From Solirubrobacterales bacterium 70-9 (GTDB taxonomy: Bacteria; Actinomycetota; Thermoleophilia; Solirubrobacterales; 70-9), in assembly GCA_001898095.1 (NCBI GenBank), contig MKSH01000158.1, forward strand, positions 6,364 through 12,343: a DNA stretch of 5,980 nucleotides. The letters run 5' to 3'. The notes under the pieces were generated by a model, which made no database searches, was not told the origin of the DNA, and was given only the letters and a program-made list of their open reading frames with translations. The position numbers were made by a program, and so were the translations under genes. Positions 1 through 4,198 of the stretch are shown in pieces (the first letter of the stretch is position 1; each line of letters begins with the position of its first letter).

Positions 1-322
1 GCAGGCGCAAAAGGCGGAGGGAGATGTTGAGGACGATCTGCATGTGGACCCAGCTGTGATCCGACATGCCGAGCCGCTCGGCGTTGACCTGGGCCATGTA
101 CCACCAGCCGCGCACCTGGTCGTCGGCGTTGACCGCGTCGATGAAGCTCTCGAGGCGGCGGTTGCCGCGGGTCGGCGCGCGGACGTGCGCCTCGGCGATC
201 GCCTCGCGCGGCGGCTTGCGGGTCGGCCCGCCGGGATCCGGCGCCGGGACCCCGTTGCCCTCTCCCACCTCGGCGTCGTCAGTGCCCGCGGCGGCGGCTT
301 TCATCTCCTCGTCGGGGGTCAT
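1..322 (-). CDS. HD-domain protein, N-terminal part (runs off window start)
   Basis: The minus strand is open from an ATG at 322 to the window edge, giving about 107 residues of an incomplete protein. Residues 2-50 are acidic and Pro/Gly-rich, probably disordered. From residue 53 a folded part begins (RRLESFIDAVNADDQV), followed by GWWYMAQVNAERLGMSDHSW and an Ile/Leu-rich helix. The SDH-x3-H pattern (H88, H92) next to a hydrophobic helix matches the start of the HD-type phosphohydrolase-like proteins frequent in Actinobacteria, in which these histidines help bind metal. The HD dipeptide itself would lie outside the window, so the catalytic claim is inference from family resemblance. The gene lies 84 nt downstream of the Rpf-like gene on the same strand. 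A TACGAT box 8 nt before the ATG suggests it may have its own, nearly leaderless promoter. An opposite-strand ORF over this stretch has no recognisable features and was discarded. Confidence 0.75.
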   Translation of the reverse strand, partial: MTPDEEMKAAAAGTDDAEVGEGNGVPAPDPGGPTRKPPREAIAEAHVRAPTRGNRRLESFIDAVNADDQVRGWWYMAQVNAERLGMSDHSWVHMQIVLNISLRLLRL

Positions 323-330
323 CGCCTGGG

Positions 331-336
331 ATCGTA
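331..336 (-). promoter_or_regulatory. Putative -10 box of the HD-domain gene
   Basis: On the minus strand TACGAT lies 8 nt before the ATG at 322. This TANNNT box would place the transcript start at or next to the start codon. No convincing -35 hexamer is seen at 16-18 bp, and only a weak Shine-Dalgarno-like AGG precedes the ATG, which fits a leaderless or very short leader. Weak evidence from a short motif. Confidence 0.3.
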
Positions 337-406
337 GTCCGGCTCACGGCCGCCGCGTTGGCGTCTTGTCAACCGCGGCGACGCGGGTGGGCAGCGCGAC
401 GACGGC

Positions 407-952
407 TCAGCCGCAGACGGGCCAGGGGCTGCTGCCGGACCGCGAGTAGAGGAGCGCGGCGCGGTAGTCCTGTTCGGCCTCGGGCGCCGCGGCGGGATCG
501 CCCGTGCCGCCGACCGATTCCCAGGTCCCCTGGTCGAACTGGTATTTGCCCCGGTAGGTCCCACCGGAGGAGACCGCTTCCGGGTTCCCCCCGGACTCGC
601 AGGCGGCTATCGATTCCAGCGTCGCCATCGTCACCCCGCCGGGAAGGTTTTCAAACTTTTCCCGTTCTTCCCGTTCTTCCCGAGCTTCACGCGCTTCACG
701 ACGCTTCCGCGCATGAACCTTGTGCACCCTCTCGGCTTTCACGGTCCGCCGCACGATCAGCTCGCTGTAGCGATCGACCGGATCGAGCATCGGCCCCGAT
801 AGCGCCTTCGCCTCCCCGATCCCGATCGAGCTGTCGGCGTGCAGCCGCACCCGCGGCGGAAGCTTTTCGTTCTGGGCGCCCGAGGCAACGGCCGGCGCCG
901 CCAGCACGACAACCGCTCCAAGCAGGGCAATGTGTTTGCGTTCTGTGAGCAA
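407..952 (-). CDS. Rpf-like secreted transglycosylase (lysozyme-fold domain)
   Basis: This 181-residue protein has a signal peptide (residues 1-25: basic n-region TERKH, hydrophobic IALLGAVVVLAAPAVA). A linker and a highly charged Arg/Glu helix, probably a coiled coil, follow (about 66-100). Residues about 109-181 form a C-terminal resuscitation-promoting-factor/transglycosylase-like domain. The ACESGG motif carries the presumed catalytic Glu119, followed by GKYQFDQGTWESVGG. Cys118 and the penultimate Cys180 could form the family disulfide. Such proteins cleave peptidoglycan outside the membrane and promote growth resumption. The start is taken as TTG at 952: an in-frame TAG lies two codons upstream and the TTG gives a proper signal peptide; the ribosome binding site is poor. 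The transposon inserted 46 bp upstream may have separated the gene from its promoter. High confidence in the fold, moderate in the start. Confidence 0.9.
   Translation of the reverse strand: MLTERKHIALLGAVVVLAAPAVASGAQNEKLPPRVRLHADSSIGIGEAKALSGPMLDPVDRYSELIVRRTVKAERVHKVHARKRREAREAREEREEREKFENLPGGVTMATLESIAACESGGNPEAVSSGGTYRGKYQFDQGTWESVGGTGDPAAAPEAEQDYRAALLYSRSGSSPWPVCG
659..703. repeat. 9-bp tandem repeat inside the Rpf-like gene
   Basis: Five successive 9-bp units (TTCCCGTTC twice, then TTCCCGAGC, TTCACGCGC and TTCACGACG) are visible. On the minus strand they encode the repeating Arg/Glu/Ala triplets of the charged helix before the lysozyme-like domain. A slippage-prone repeat of this kind changes linker length in steps of three residues without frameshift. 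The later units are diverged. Confidence 0.6.
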
Positions 953-990
953 GCGCTAAACCGTTACGGTCATCACTGTCCCTGTGTGTG

Positions 991-998
991 CGGGCCAT
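991..998. repeat. Left 8-bp target site duplication of the IS1595-type element
   Basis: CGGGCCAT directly abuts the left terminal repeat and recurs exactly at 3361-3368 directly outside the right terminal repeat. Eight base pairs is the usual duplication length for the IS1595 family, matching the transposase inside. Confidence 0.9.
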
Positions 999-1027
999 CA
1001 CACTTATCCCATGAGAGTAGGTAGACT
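999..1027. repeat. Left terminal inverted repeat
   Basis: Reading inward it begins CACACTTATCCC, then ATGAGAGTAGGTAGACT. Compared with the right end it differs at positions 13, 15, 22 and 26. Inner blocks AGAGTA and GTA-N-ACT are kept, so the repeat is longer than the 12-bp perfect core. It also contains a TANNNT hexamer (TAGACT, 1022-1027) directed inward. Confidence 0.9.
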
Positions 1028-1030
1028 CAG

Positions 1031-1053
1031 AAACGCATGGCAAGCAGGCGTTT
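1031..1053 (-). terminator. Weak hairpin after the HNH-like gene
   Basis: AAACGC (1031-1036) and GCGTTT (1048-1053) are perfect inverted repeats around an 11-nt loop, just downstream of the stop codon of the minus-strand HNH-like gene and next to the left terminal repeat. On the minus strand the stem ends in TTT. It could end transcription before it leaves the element. The stem is short, so this is tentative. Confidence 0.3.
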
Positions 1054-1064
1054 CGGCTGATCGA

Positions 1065-1811
1065 TCAGGCGTCGTCGCCGACCGCGAACTCGACACTTCC
1101 CAAGACGCGGAGGCGGGGAATGTCCACGATGAGGCCCGGAGGCCATCGCAACGGCTCTTCACGCGGCCACAGGTCGATGAGCGCTTCACGCGGCCATCCG
1201 TCAAGTTTCCGGGTCATCGGGTCCTCTGTGCCGAACCCGACCACGACTATGGCCAGGTGACCGACGCTCATGGCCGCCAGGTACGCGTCGTGCCCTTCGA
1301 CGCCTAGGCCGTGGTGCCAGTGGTAGGCCACGGAAGTCGTGACGGTCGGGTCATCGACCGCCCCCAACCAGACCTGCGTATTCCGTGGTGGACTCTGATG
1401 GGTCGCCATGTGTCTGTAGTGCGTCTCTGGGATCGACTGGTTTGGGTTGGCGCCCTCGAACGACATGCACGTCTTGATTGCCCAGGTAGCCACGGCTTCT
1501 CGGCCCTCGTCGTAGAGCGTGCGACCAAATCCCTCGATCATCGAGCGGAGGAATGGCTTGGCCCGTTCCTCCAGTCGAGCCATCCAGCCGTGTTGGCACG
1601 CGTGGCACGTGCAGCGCACCTGAAACTGGAACGGCCTATCGGACCATTCGTTCGATTCCTCGCCGTCGTCGCCCGACTTAGAGAACGCATGGCGCATCTG
1701 TTGATCCCCGTATCGCTTGCGAAGCCAATCGGGAAAGCAATGCTCCTTGTAGAGCTTCACCCCGTTGGCACCGCAGAACGCACATCCCCTCGCGCTACCC
1801 TCGGTAGACAT
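1065..1811 (-). CDS. HNH-like zinc-binding protein, transposon cargo
   Basis: The 248-residue protein starts with a zinc-knuckle arrangement: C10-x2-C13, then YKEH (His24) and FPDWLRKRYG, and later C69-x2-C72 followed by QHGWMARLE. This resembles actinobacterial HNH-like hypothetical proteins with a KEHxxPxW motif and a second CxxCNxGWMxxLE motif, in which His and Asn are HNH positions. Here Asn is replaced by Gln73, so nuclease activity is uncertain. Residues 105-248 hold a conserved-looking helix (AVATWAIKTCMSFEG) and a beta-rich C-terminal part (VGHLAIVVVGFG) with no function I can name. The start is ATG 1811; a TTG at 1832 is the in-frame alternative. Upstream TAGGCT lies 8 nt before the ATG and no Shine-Dalgarno site is seen, which suggests a leaderless mRNA. 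The gene is divergent from the small gene at 1810 and ends 38 bp from the left terminal repeat. Confidence 0.75.
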   Translation of the reverse strand: MSTEGSARGCAFCGANGVKLYKEHCFPDWLRKRYGDQQMRHAFSKSGDDGEESNEWSDRPFQFQVRCTCHACQHGWMARLEERAKPFLRSMIEGFGRTLYDEGREAVATWAIKTCMSFEGANPNQSIPETHYRHMATHQSPPRNTQVWLGAVDDPTVTTSVAYHWHHGLGVEGHDAYLAAMSVGHLAIVVVGFGTEDPMTRKLDGWPREALIDLWPREEPLRWPPGLIVDIPRLRVLGSVEFAVGDDA

Positions 1812-1956
1812 GGCAGACGAGCCTAGCCCCAAAACTCAAAAATCCACCCCCAAAGGCAAGGACAAGAGCGGCAAGCCCTATGAGCCGGTCGATATCCCGG
1901 TGCCCAAGCGCTCGGTGTTCGAGGATCTTGTGCGGAAAGTGACGAAAAAGGCCTAG
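1810..1956 (+). CDS. Small basic protein with IPVP motif, transposon cargo
   Basis: It encodes 48 residues. Residues 1-22 are Lys/Ser/Pro-rich and likely disordered; residues 23-48 hold the pattern VDIPVP-x4-F-x3-VRKV. A second sequence with IPVP-x4-F-x3-MRKV is encoded at about 5333-5398, which supports this as a real protein family rather than a chance reading frame. I cannot name its function; the basic helix after IPVP could bind nucleic acid or a partner. The ATG (1810-1812) shares the tetranucleotide CATG with the ATG of the divergent HNH-like gene, so each promoter must lie inside the other gene's coding sequence. TACCCT 8 nt upstream is a possible -10 box and there is no Shine-Dalgarno sequence. 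An in-frame upstream start at 1765 would overlap the HNH-like gene deeply and looks less likely. Confidence 0.6.
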   Translation: MADEPSPKTQKSTPKGKDKSGKPYEPVDIPVPKRSVFEDLVRKVTKKA

Positions 1957-2070
1957 TCCACGCTTGCCGCTCTTTGCAGGAATTTGCGGTGATACCCTCT
2001 GAATTGGCCAGAGCGACGTGGGCAGACCATCGCAATTTCATAGCTGTTGCCTGTTGAGCGTTCACTCTGC

Positions 2071-2105
2071 GGAAGGGGTTCGGGCCGGATGCTCGAACCC
2101 TTTCC
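2071..2105. terminator. Stem-loop between convergent transposon genes
   Basis: GGAAGGGGTTCG (2071-2082) pairs with CGAACCCTTTCC (2094-2105), a 12-bp stem with one G-T pair and an 11-nt loop. It lies between the plus-strand IPVP gene and the minus-strand peptide gene. No T-tract follows on either strand, so it may act as a hairpin barrier rather than a classic intrinsic terminator. Confidence 0.5.
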
Positions 2106-2112
2106 CATGTAA

Positions 2113-2153
2113 AGAGGCCCGGCGCCCCGTGGAACAGAGCTAACCGGACCTCT
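2113..2153 (-). terminator. Probable terminator after the membrane peptide gene
   Basis: On the minus strand AGAGGTCCGG (2153-2144) pairs with CCGGGCCTCT (2122-2113), a 10-bp stem with one G-U pair and a 21-nt loop, followed by TTTACAT. It lies 10 bp beyond the stop codon of the 24-residue peptide gene, where transcription from the transposase would be expected to end. The 1957-2162 stretch holds only this and the neighbouring stem-loop. Confidence 0.55.
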
Positions 2154-2162
2154 GGCGGCTAC

Positions 2163-2237
2163 CTAGCGTGCCTGCCGGTCAATGACCAGCATGGCGACCA
2201 GGAGTGCCATGGCCAGGGCAACAATGGAAGGATCCAT
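2163..2237 (-). CDS. 24-residue single-span membrane peptide, transposon cargo
   Basis: Reading from the ATG at 2237, it gives a 24-residue peptide starting MDPSIVALAMALLVAML and ending with a short charged tail, DRQAR. Residues 4-19 are uniformly hydrophobic, enough for one membrane span, and the basic C-terminus would favour the cytoplasmic side. AAAGGAGGAAA lies 6 nt before the start, by far the best ribosome binding site inside the element, which is the main reason to call it a gene. It lies 158 nt downstream of the transposase stop on the same strand and is followed at once by a terminator-like hairpin. Such peptides include toxins, holin-like factors and small subunits of membrane complexes; the sequence does not tell which. 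I do not recognise the family. Confidence 0.6.
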   Translation of the reverse strand: MDPSIVALAMALLVAMLVIDRQAR

Positions 2238-2243
2238 CGCTGA

Positions 2244-2254
2244 TTTCCTCCTTT
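2244..2254 (-). promoter_or_regulatory. Very strong Shine-Dalgarno site of the membrane peptide
   Basis: AAAGGAGGAAA on the minus strand is nearly a perfect match to the anti-Shine-Dalgarno sequence, 6 nt before the ATG at 2237. It contrasts with the other genes of this element, which have none. Confidence 0.75.
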
Positions 2255-2395
2255 CTCACATCGAGGCCCGGATTGGCCCCGCCCGTTATCAGGGCATCGC
2301 GGACCCGATGGAGTGGAGTCGGCCATCTGTGAAGTTACCGGGCGCCGCGGCGCGTCGCGCACGTTCTGGCTGCAAATACGCGAAAAAGATCGTGA

Positions 2396-3325
2396 TTACG
2401 ACACGGCGCGATGAAGCAACTGCTCGAAATAGCCGCCGGGCTGCCGCCGAGCGTTGTAGCGCCACGCGTACTCGTCCAGATAGGACTGAAGCCACTTGTC
2501 GGAGACGTGCTTGTAGGCTCCGCGCATTCCGGTCTTGAGGTTGCCGAAGAACCCCTCGATCGTGTTCGTGTGAACGTCGCCGACGACGTAGGAGCCGGCG
2601 GAATGGTTGATGACTGCGCCGCCCCAACCTTCGCGACGAAGCGGCTTGTAGGCGACCCAATCGTCGGTGAGCATGAACGCGGCCGGATCTACGTGCGTCC
2701 GCACCGCTGAACTAAGCGGCTCACCCCGGCGCGACTCGATCACCCGCAGCCGCACTCGCCCTTCGCGCTCGACCATCCCGAGGACCGTCGTCTTAGCCTC
2801 ACGGAACTGCTGCGCTTCCGAGCGCGTCATCTTGCGGCGCGGTTTCCCGCCCCAGGAGGTCTCATCGACCTCTACTTTCCCGGTCAGCTGCTCGTCGCCC
2901 TCGTCGTTCATCAACTCGTTGCGGATCTTGTTGAACATGCGCCACGCCGTCTTGTAGGTGACGCCTAGCTCCCGCTCAAGCTGTTTGGCGGAGATCCCGC
3001 AGCGAGTGCTTGCCATGAGGAACATGGCGTAGAACCACAGCTGCAACGAGGTCGTGGACTTCTCGAAGATCGTCCCCTTCATCGGGTGAAGATGCTTGCC
3101 GCAGGAATCGCAGGCGTAAGAAGCCCGCGATTTGATCCGATGGAACTTCCGCTCTTTCTCGCAGACCGGGCAATGAGCGTGGTGCCCATCCGGTGCGAAC
3201 CGCTCCCGCCAGAGCTTGTCGAGGCAGGCAGCGTCGTCCGGATACTCACGCCAGAACTCCACGACGGTCATATCCGAGTCGGAGGCTCTCCGATTGACGG
3301 GGTTGTTTCGGTCGTTCGCGGCCAT
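2396..3325 (-). CDS. IS1595-type DDE transposase (element at 999-3360)
   Basis: This 309-residue protein carries out cut and insertion of the surrounding element. An N-terminal zinc ribbon (C52-x2-C55, C72-x2-C75) precedes a helix-turn-helix-like stretch (about 106-135, STRCGISAKQLEREL). The DDE-type catalytic domain has Asp154 in VEVDETSWGG, Asp221/222 in LTDDWVAY, and the NTIEGFFGNLK motif near 254-264, all typical of the IS1595 family. Length is normal and nothing is broken. The ATG at 3325 is chosen over the one at 3340 because it follows a TATACT box by exactly 6 nt (leaderless start) and matches the N-terminus of the second transposase in this window (xxNDRNNP versus xANRNNP). The promoter lies inside the right terminal repeat. 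Residues about 106-233 are identical to those of the second transposase except residue 123; the ends diverge. Confidence 0.95.
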   Translation of the reverse strand: MAANDRNNPVNRRASDSDMTVVEFWREYPDDAACLDKLWRERFAPDGHHAHCPVCEKERKFHRIKSRASYACDSCGKHLHPMKGTIFEKSTTSLQLWFYAMFLMASTRCGISAKQLERELGVTYKTAWRMFNKIRNELMNDEGDEQLTGKVEVDETSWGGKPRRKMTRSEAQQFREAKTTVLGMVEREGRVRLRVIESRRGEPLSSAVRTHVDPAAFMLTDDWVAYKPLRREGWGGAVINHSAGSYVVGDVHTNTIEGFFGNLKTGMRGAYKHVSDKWLQSYLDEYAWRYNARRQPGGYFEQLLHRAVS

Positions 3326-3331
3326 GACCAC

Positions 3332-3337
3332 AGTATA
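3332..3337 (-). promoter_or_regulatory. -10 box of the transposase inside the terminal repeat
   Basis: On the minus strand TATACT lies 6 nt before the ATG at 3325, placing the transcript start on the first base of the start codon. It is the innermost part of the 29-bp terminal repeat, so transposase bound at the end would cover its own promoter. No clear -35 box is seen. Confidence 0.55.
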
Positions 3338-3360
3338 CATACTCTGAAGGGATAAGTGTG
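3332..3360. repeat. Right terminal inverted repeat
   Basis: Read on the minus strand it begins CACACTTATCCC, then TTCAGAGTATGTATACT. It matches the left end at 25 of 29 positions and abuts the 8-bp direct repeat at 3361. Confidence 0.9.
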
Positions 3361-3368
3361 CGGGCCAT
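3361..3368. repeat. Right 8-bp target site duplication
   Basis: CGGGCCAT is an exact copy of 991-998. It is sandwiched between the right terminal repeat of the element and a further outward copy of the terminal repeat core at 3369. Confidence 0.9.
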
Positions 3369-3383
3369 CACACTTATCCCTTC
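3369..3383. repeat. Extra terminal-repeat copy outside the element
   Basis: CACACTTATCCCTTC is identical to the outermost 15 bp of the right terminal repeat, in opposite orientation, starting directly after the target duplication. With 3349-3368 it makes a perfect 12-bp inverted repeat around the 8-bp CGGGCCAT. Beyond 15 bp the likeness to the terminal repeat fades (only GTA at matching positions 19-21). It could be the end of a second, related element, or a target that resembles the element's own end. Confidence 0.8.
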
Positions 3384-3703
3384 TCTGTAGAAATGCCGAT
3401 TGCCACGAGGACGTCCAATCTCCTAGATTGGATGTGAACCAGCGACCGCTCGGGACTCAATCGGCATGGCAGAGCGGCATGCAACGCGTTGAGCGCCGTG
3501 TTCATGGGTAGATGCCCACGAAGCTGCACGCGTAATATTCCGTCCGGACACGCAGTCAGGGTGTCTGCACGGCGTCGCAGACGGGCGGTCGCCACGCAGC
3601 GCTCCTTGGCGGAGCCACGCCCAAAAATGACCTCCCCATGAATCCGAGCCTTCAACCCACGAAGAACGGGGCCACCGCGATCCCCTTTGCTAGAGGTGGT
3701 CAT
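3374..3703 (-). CDS. Uncertain 109-residue hypothetical protein
   Basis: An open frame runs from ATG 3703 to a TAA at 3374 that lies inside the extra terminal-repeat copy. No family is recognised. The second half has a plausible alternating pattern (ILRVQLRGHL, then helix MNTALNALHAAL, then RSLVHIQS and RLDVLVAIGI) resembling a small alpha/beta fold. Against it, there is no Shine-Dalgarno site or clear -10 box before the ATG, third-position GC is only moderate, and a nested inverted repeat crosses its 3' end. If the transposon at 999-3360 is removed, its stop would lie about 50 bp upstream of the Rpf-like gene on the same strand. It could be a host gene, a fragment, or chance. Confidence 0.3.
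   Translation of the reverse strand: MTTSSKGDRGGPVLRGLKARIHGEVIFGRGSAKERCVATARLRRRADTLTACPDGILRVQLRGHLPMNTALNALHAALPCRLSPERSLVHIQSRRLDVLVAIGISTEKG
3393..3466. repeat. Nested inverted repeats, possible structured RNA or site
   Basis: An outer perfect 10-bp pair ATGCCGATTG (3393-3402) and CAATCGGCAT (3457-3466) encloses a tight hairpin at 3411-3435: 11-bp arms around CCATCT-type core CCAATCT-CCT-AGATTGG with one wobble pair. The arrangement could fold as single-stranded DNA or RNA. It overlaps the 3' part of the uncertain ORF. Function unknown; a 10-bp pair alone could be chance in a window this size, the nested pair less so. Confidence 0.4.
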
Positions 3704-3742
3704 GGATCACGGCAGCCCCGCGCTACAGCCGAGTGGCCGAAC

Positions 3743-3790
3743 GATCATGCCCACCGGACCGGCTGGAATCGTCGGTCCGGTGGCACGATC
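3743..3790 (-). terminator. Strong hairpin after the YjzC-like gene
   Basis: CCACCGGACCG (3751-3761) and CGGTCCGGTGG (3773-3783) are perfect 11-bp inverted arms with an 11-nt loop. The pairing extends outward to GATC on both sides with one mismatch and one bulge. It begins 7 bp beyond the stop codon of the minus-strand gene at 3797-3997, the expected place for a terminator. No T-tract follows, as is common in high-GC genomes. Confidence 0.6.
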
Positions 3791-3796
3791 GCCTCC

Positions 3797-3997
3797 CTAC
3801 GCCGCCCTGACGACGCTGACGGCCTCGACCGCAGCGACGAACCAGACGGAATTGGAGCCGGGAACCGCCATCAGCGGCAGCCGCTCTCCCTCGCGGCACC
3901 AGACTTCGACGTTCATCCGTTCGCCGAAGTGATCCACGAGTTCGTATCTGCCGACCTTCGGAGGCGTATCTCCGGGTCGGAATCTATGGGTGGGCAT
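3797..3997 (-). CDS. Small YjzC-like hypothetical protein
   Basis: It encodes 66 residues with HRFRPGDTPPKVGRYELVD at the N-terminus, then GERMNVEVWCREGERLPLM and a hydrophobic C-terminal strand (SVWFVAAVEAV). The opening F-x-PGD-x-x-P-x-x-G-x-Y, followed by a region ending in GERLP, is the pattern of the small YjzC-like family of unknown function found in Bacillus and many other bacteria. One Cys (34) is present, so the metal-binding cysteines of some relatives are not complete. The start is well supported: AGAAGGAGGG ends 3 nt before the ATG at 3997. A hairpin lies upstream (4020-4069) in what would be its leader, and a strong hairpin lies just downstream. It is not obviously part of either transposon. 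Family assignment is by remembered pattern, moderately sure. Confidence 0.75.
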   Translation of the reverse strand: MPTHRFRPGDTPPKVGRYELVDHFGERMNVEVWCREGERLPLMAVPGSNSVWFVAAVEAVSVVRAA

Positions 3998-4019
3998 CTG
4001 CCCTCCTTCTGTTAGAGGC

Positions 4020-4078
4020 AGATAGGTCTCGACCGTTTCGGGGTGCCACCCTGCGGTCGGGGCCTATCTCCGATTTTT
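4020..4078 (+). terminator. Intrinsic terminator upstream of the second transposase
   Basis: AGATAGGTCTCGACCG (4020-4035) pairs with CGGTCGGGGCCTATCT (4054-4069), a 16-bp stem with two G-T pairs and a small inner GGGTG/CACCC-type hairpin, followed by CCGATTTTT (T-tract 4074-4078). On the plus strand this is a good intrinsic terminator, although no convincing plus-strand gene precedes it. It may shield the second transposase from read-through. Read on the minus strand, it is a structured leader 10 nt before the Shine-Dalgarno site of the YjzC-like gene and might regulate it instead. Confidence 0.6.
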
Positions 4079-4153
4079 ACTAACCGGCCATTCTCGGACC
4101 GACGTCGGATGCCTTACCGCACGCAATCCGCAAACGCGCCGGTTCGTATATGT

Positions 4154-4195
4154 GTCAACTCGCTTGACAAGGCTCACGATGTCAAGTAGGTTGAC
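4154..4195. promoter_or_regulatory. Twin operator palindromes over the transposase promoter
   Basis: Two copies of GTCAA-N5-TTGAC occur at 4154-4168 and 4181-4195, with centres 27 bp apart; both extend by GT/AC on their outer sides, so the whole site is also a large inverted repeat. The first covers the -35 box and the second the -10 box. This is the geometry of a repressor site. The coupled HTH protein at 5140-5355 is the obvious candidate ligand; that link is inference. Confidence 0.7.
4164..4192 (+). promoter_or_regulatory. Leaderless promoter of the second transposase
   Basis: TTGACA (4164-4169), a 17-bp spacer and TAGGTT (4187-4192) form a recognisable primary-sigma promoter, with a perfect -35 and a TANNNT -10. 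The -10 box ends 6 nt before the ATG at 4199, so transcription would start on the start codon. No Shine-Dalgarno sequence is present, in agreement. Confidence 0.7.
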
Positions 4196-4198
4196 ACC

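Larger units (their letters stand above)
999..3360. mobile_element. Complete cargo-carrying IS1595-type insertion element (2362 bp)
   Basis: The ends are 29-bp inverted repeats (999-1027 and 3332-3360), identical at 25 of 29 positions with a perfect outer core CACACTTATCCC. They are flanked by the 8-bp direct repeat CGGGCCAT. The element carries a DDE transposase at its right end, a 24-residue membrane peptide, an IPVP-motif small protein and an HNH-like protein. Bare IS elements of this group need only about 1.0-1.2 kb, so more than 1 kb here is passenger DNA. Passenger-bearing members are known in the IS1595 family; I do not recognise this cargo set. Intact ends, perfect target duplication and an undamaged transposase suggest a recent, possibly active insertion. 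Confidence 0.9.

Noticed and set aside
44..449. Plus-strand open frames over the HD-domain and Rpf-like genes.
   Set aside because: Arg/Pro/Ala-rich translations without family likeness, opposite to well-supported minus-strand genes; shadows of high GC content.
1057..1068. Perfect 12-bp palindrome CTGATCGATCAG at the end of the HNH-like gene.
   Set aside because: Overlaps the stop codon, has no loop or partner, and palindromes of this kind rich in GATC occur by chance in high-GC DNA.
3638..4015. Plus-strand open frame opposite the YjzC-like gene.
   Set aside because: No family resemblance, crosses the strong hairpin at 3743-3790, and the opposite strand has a good ribosome binding site and a known protein pattern.
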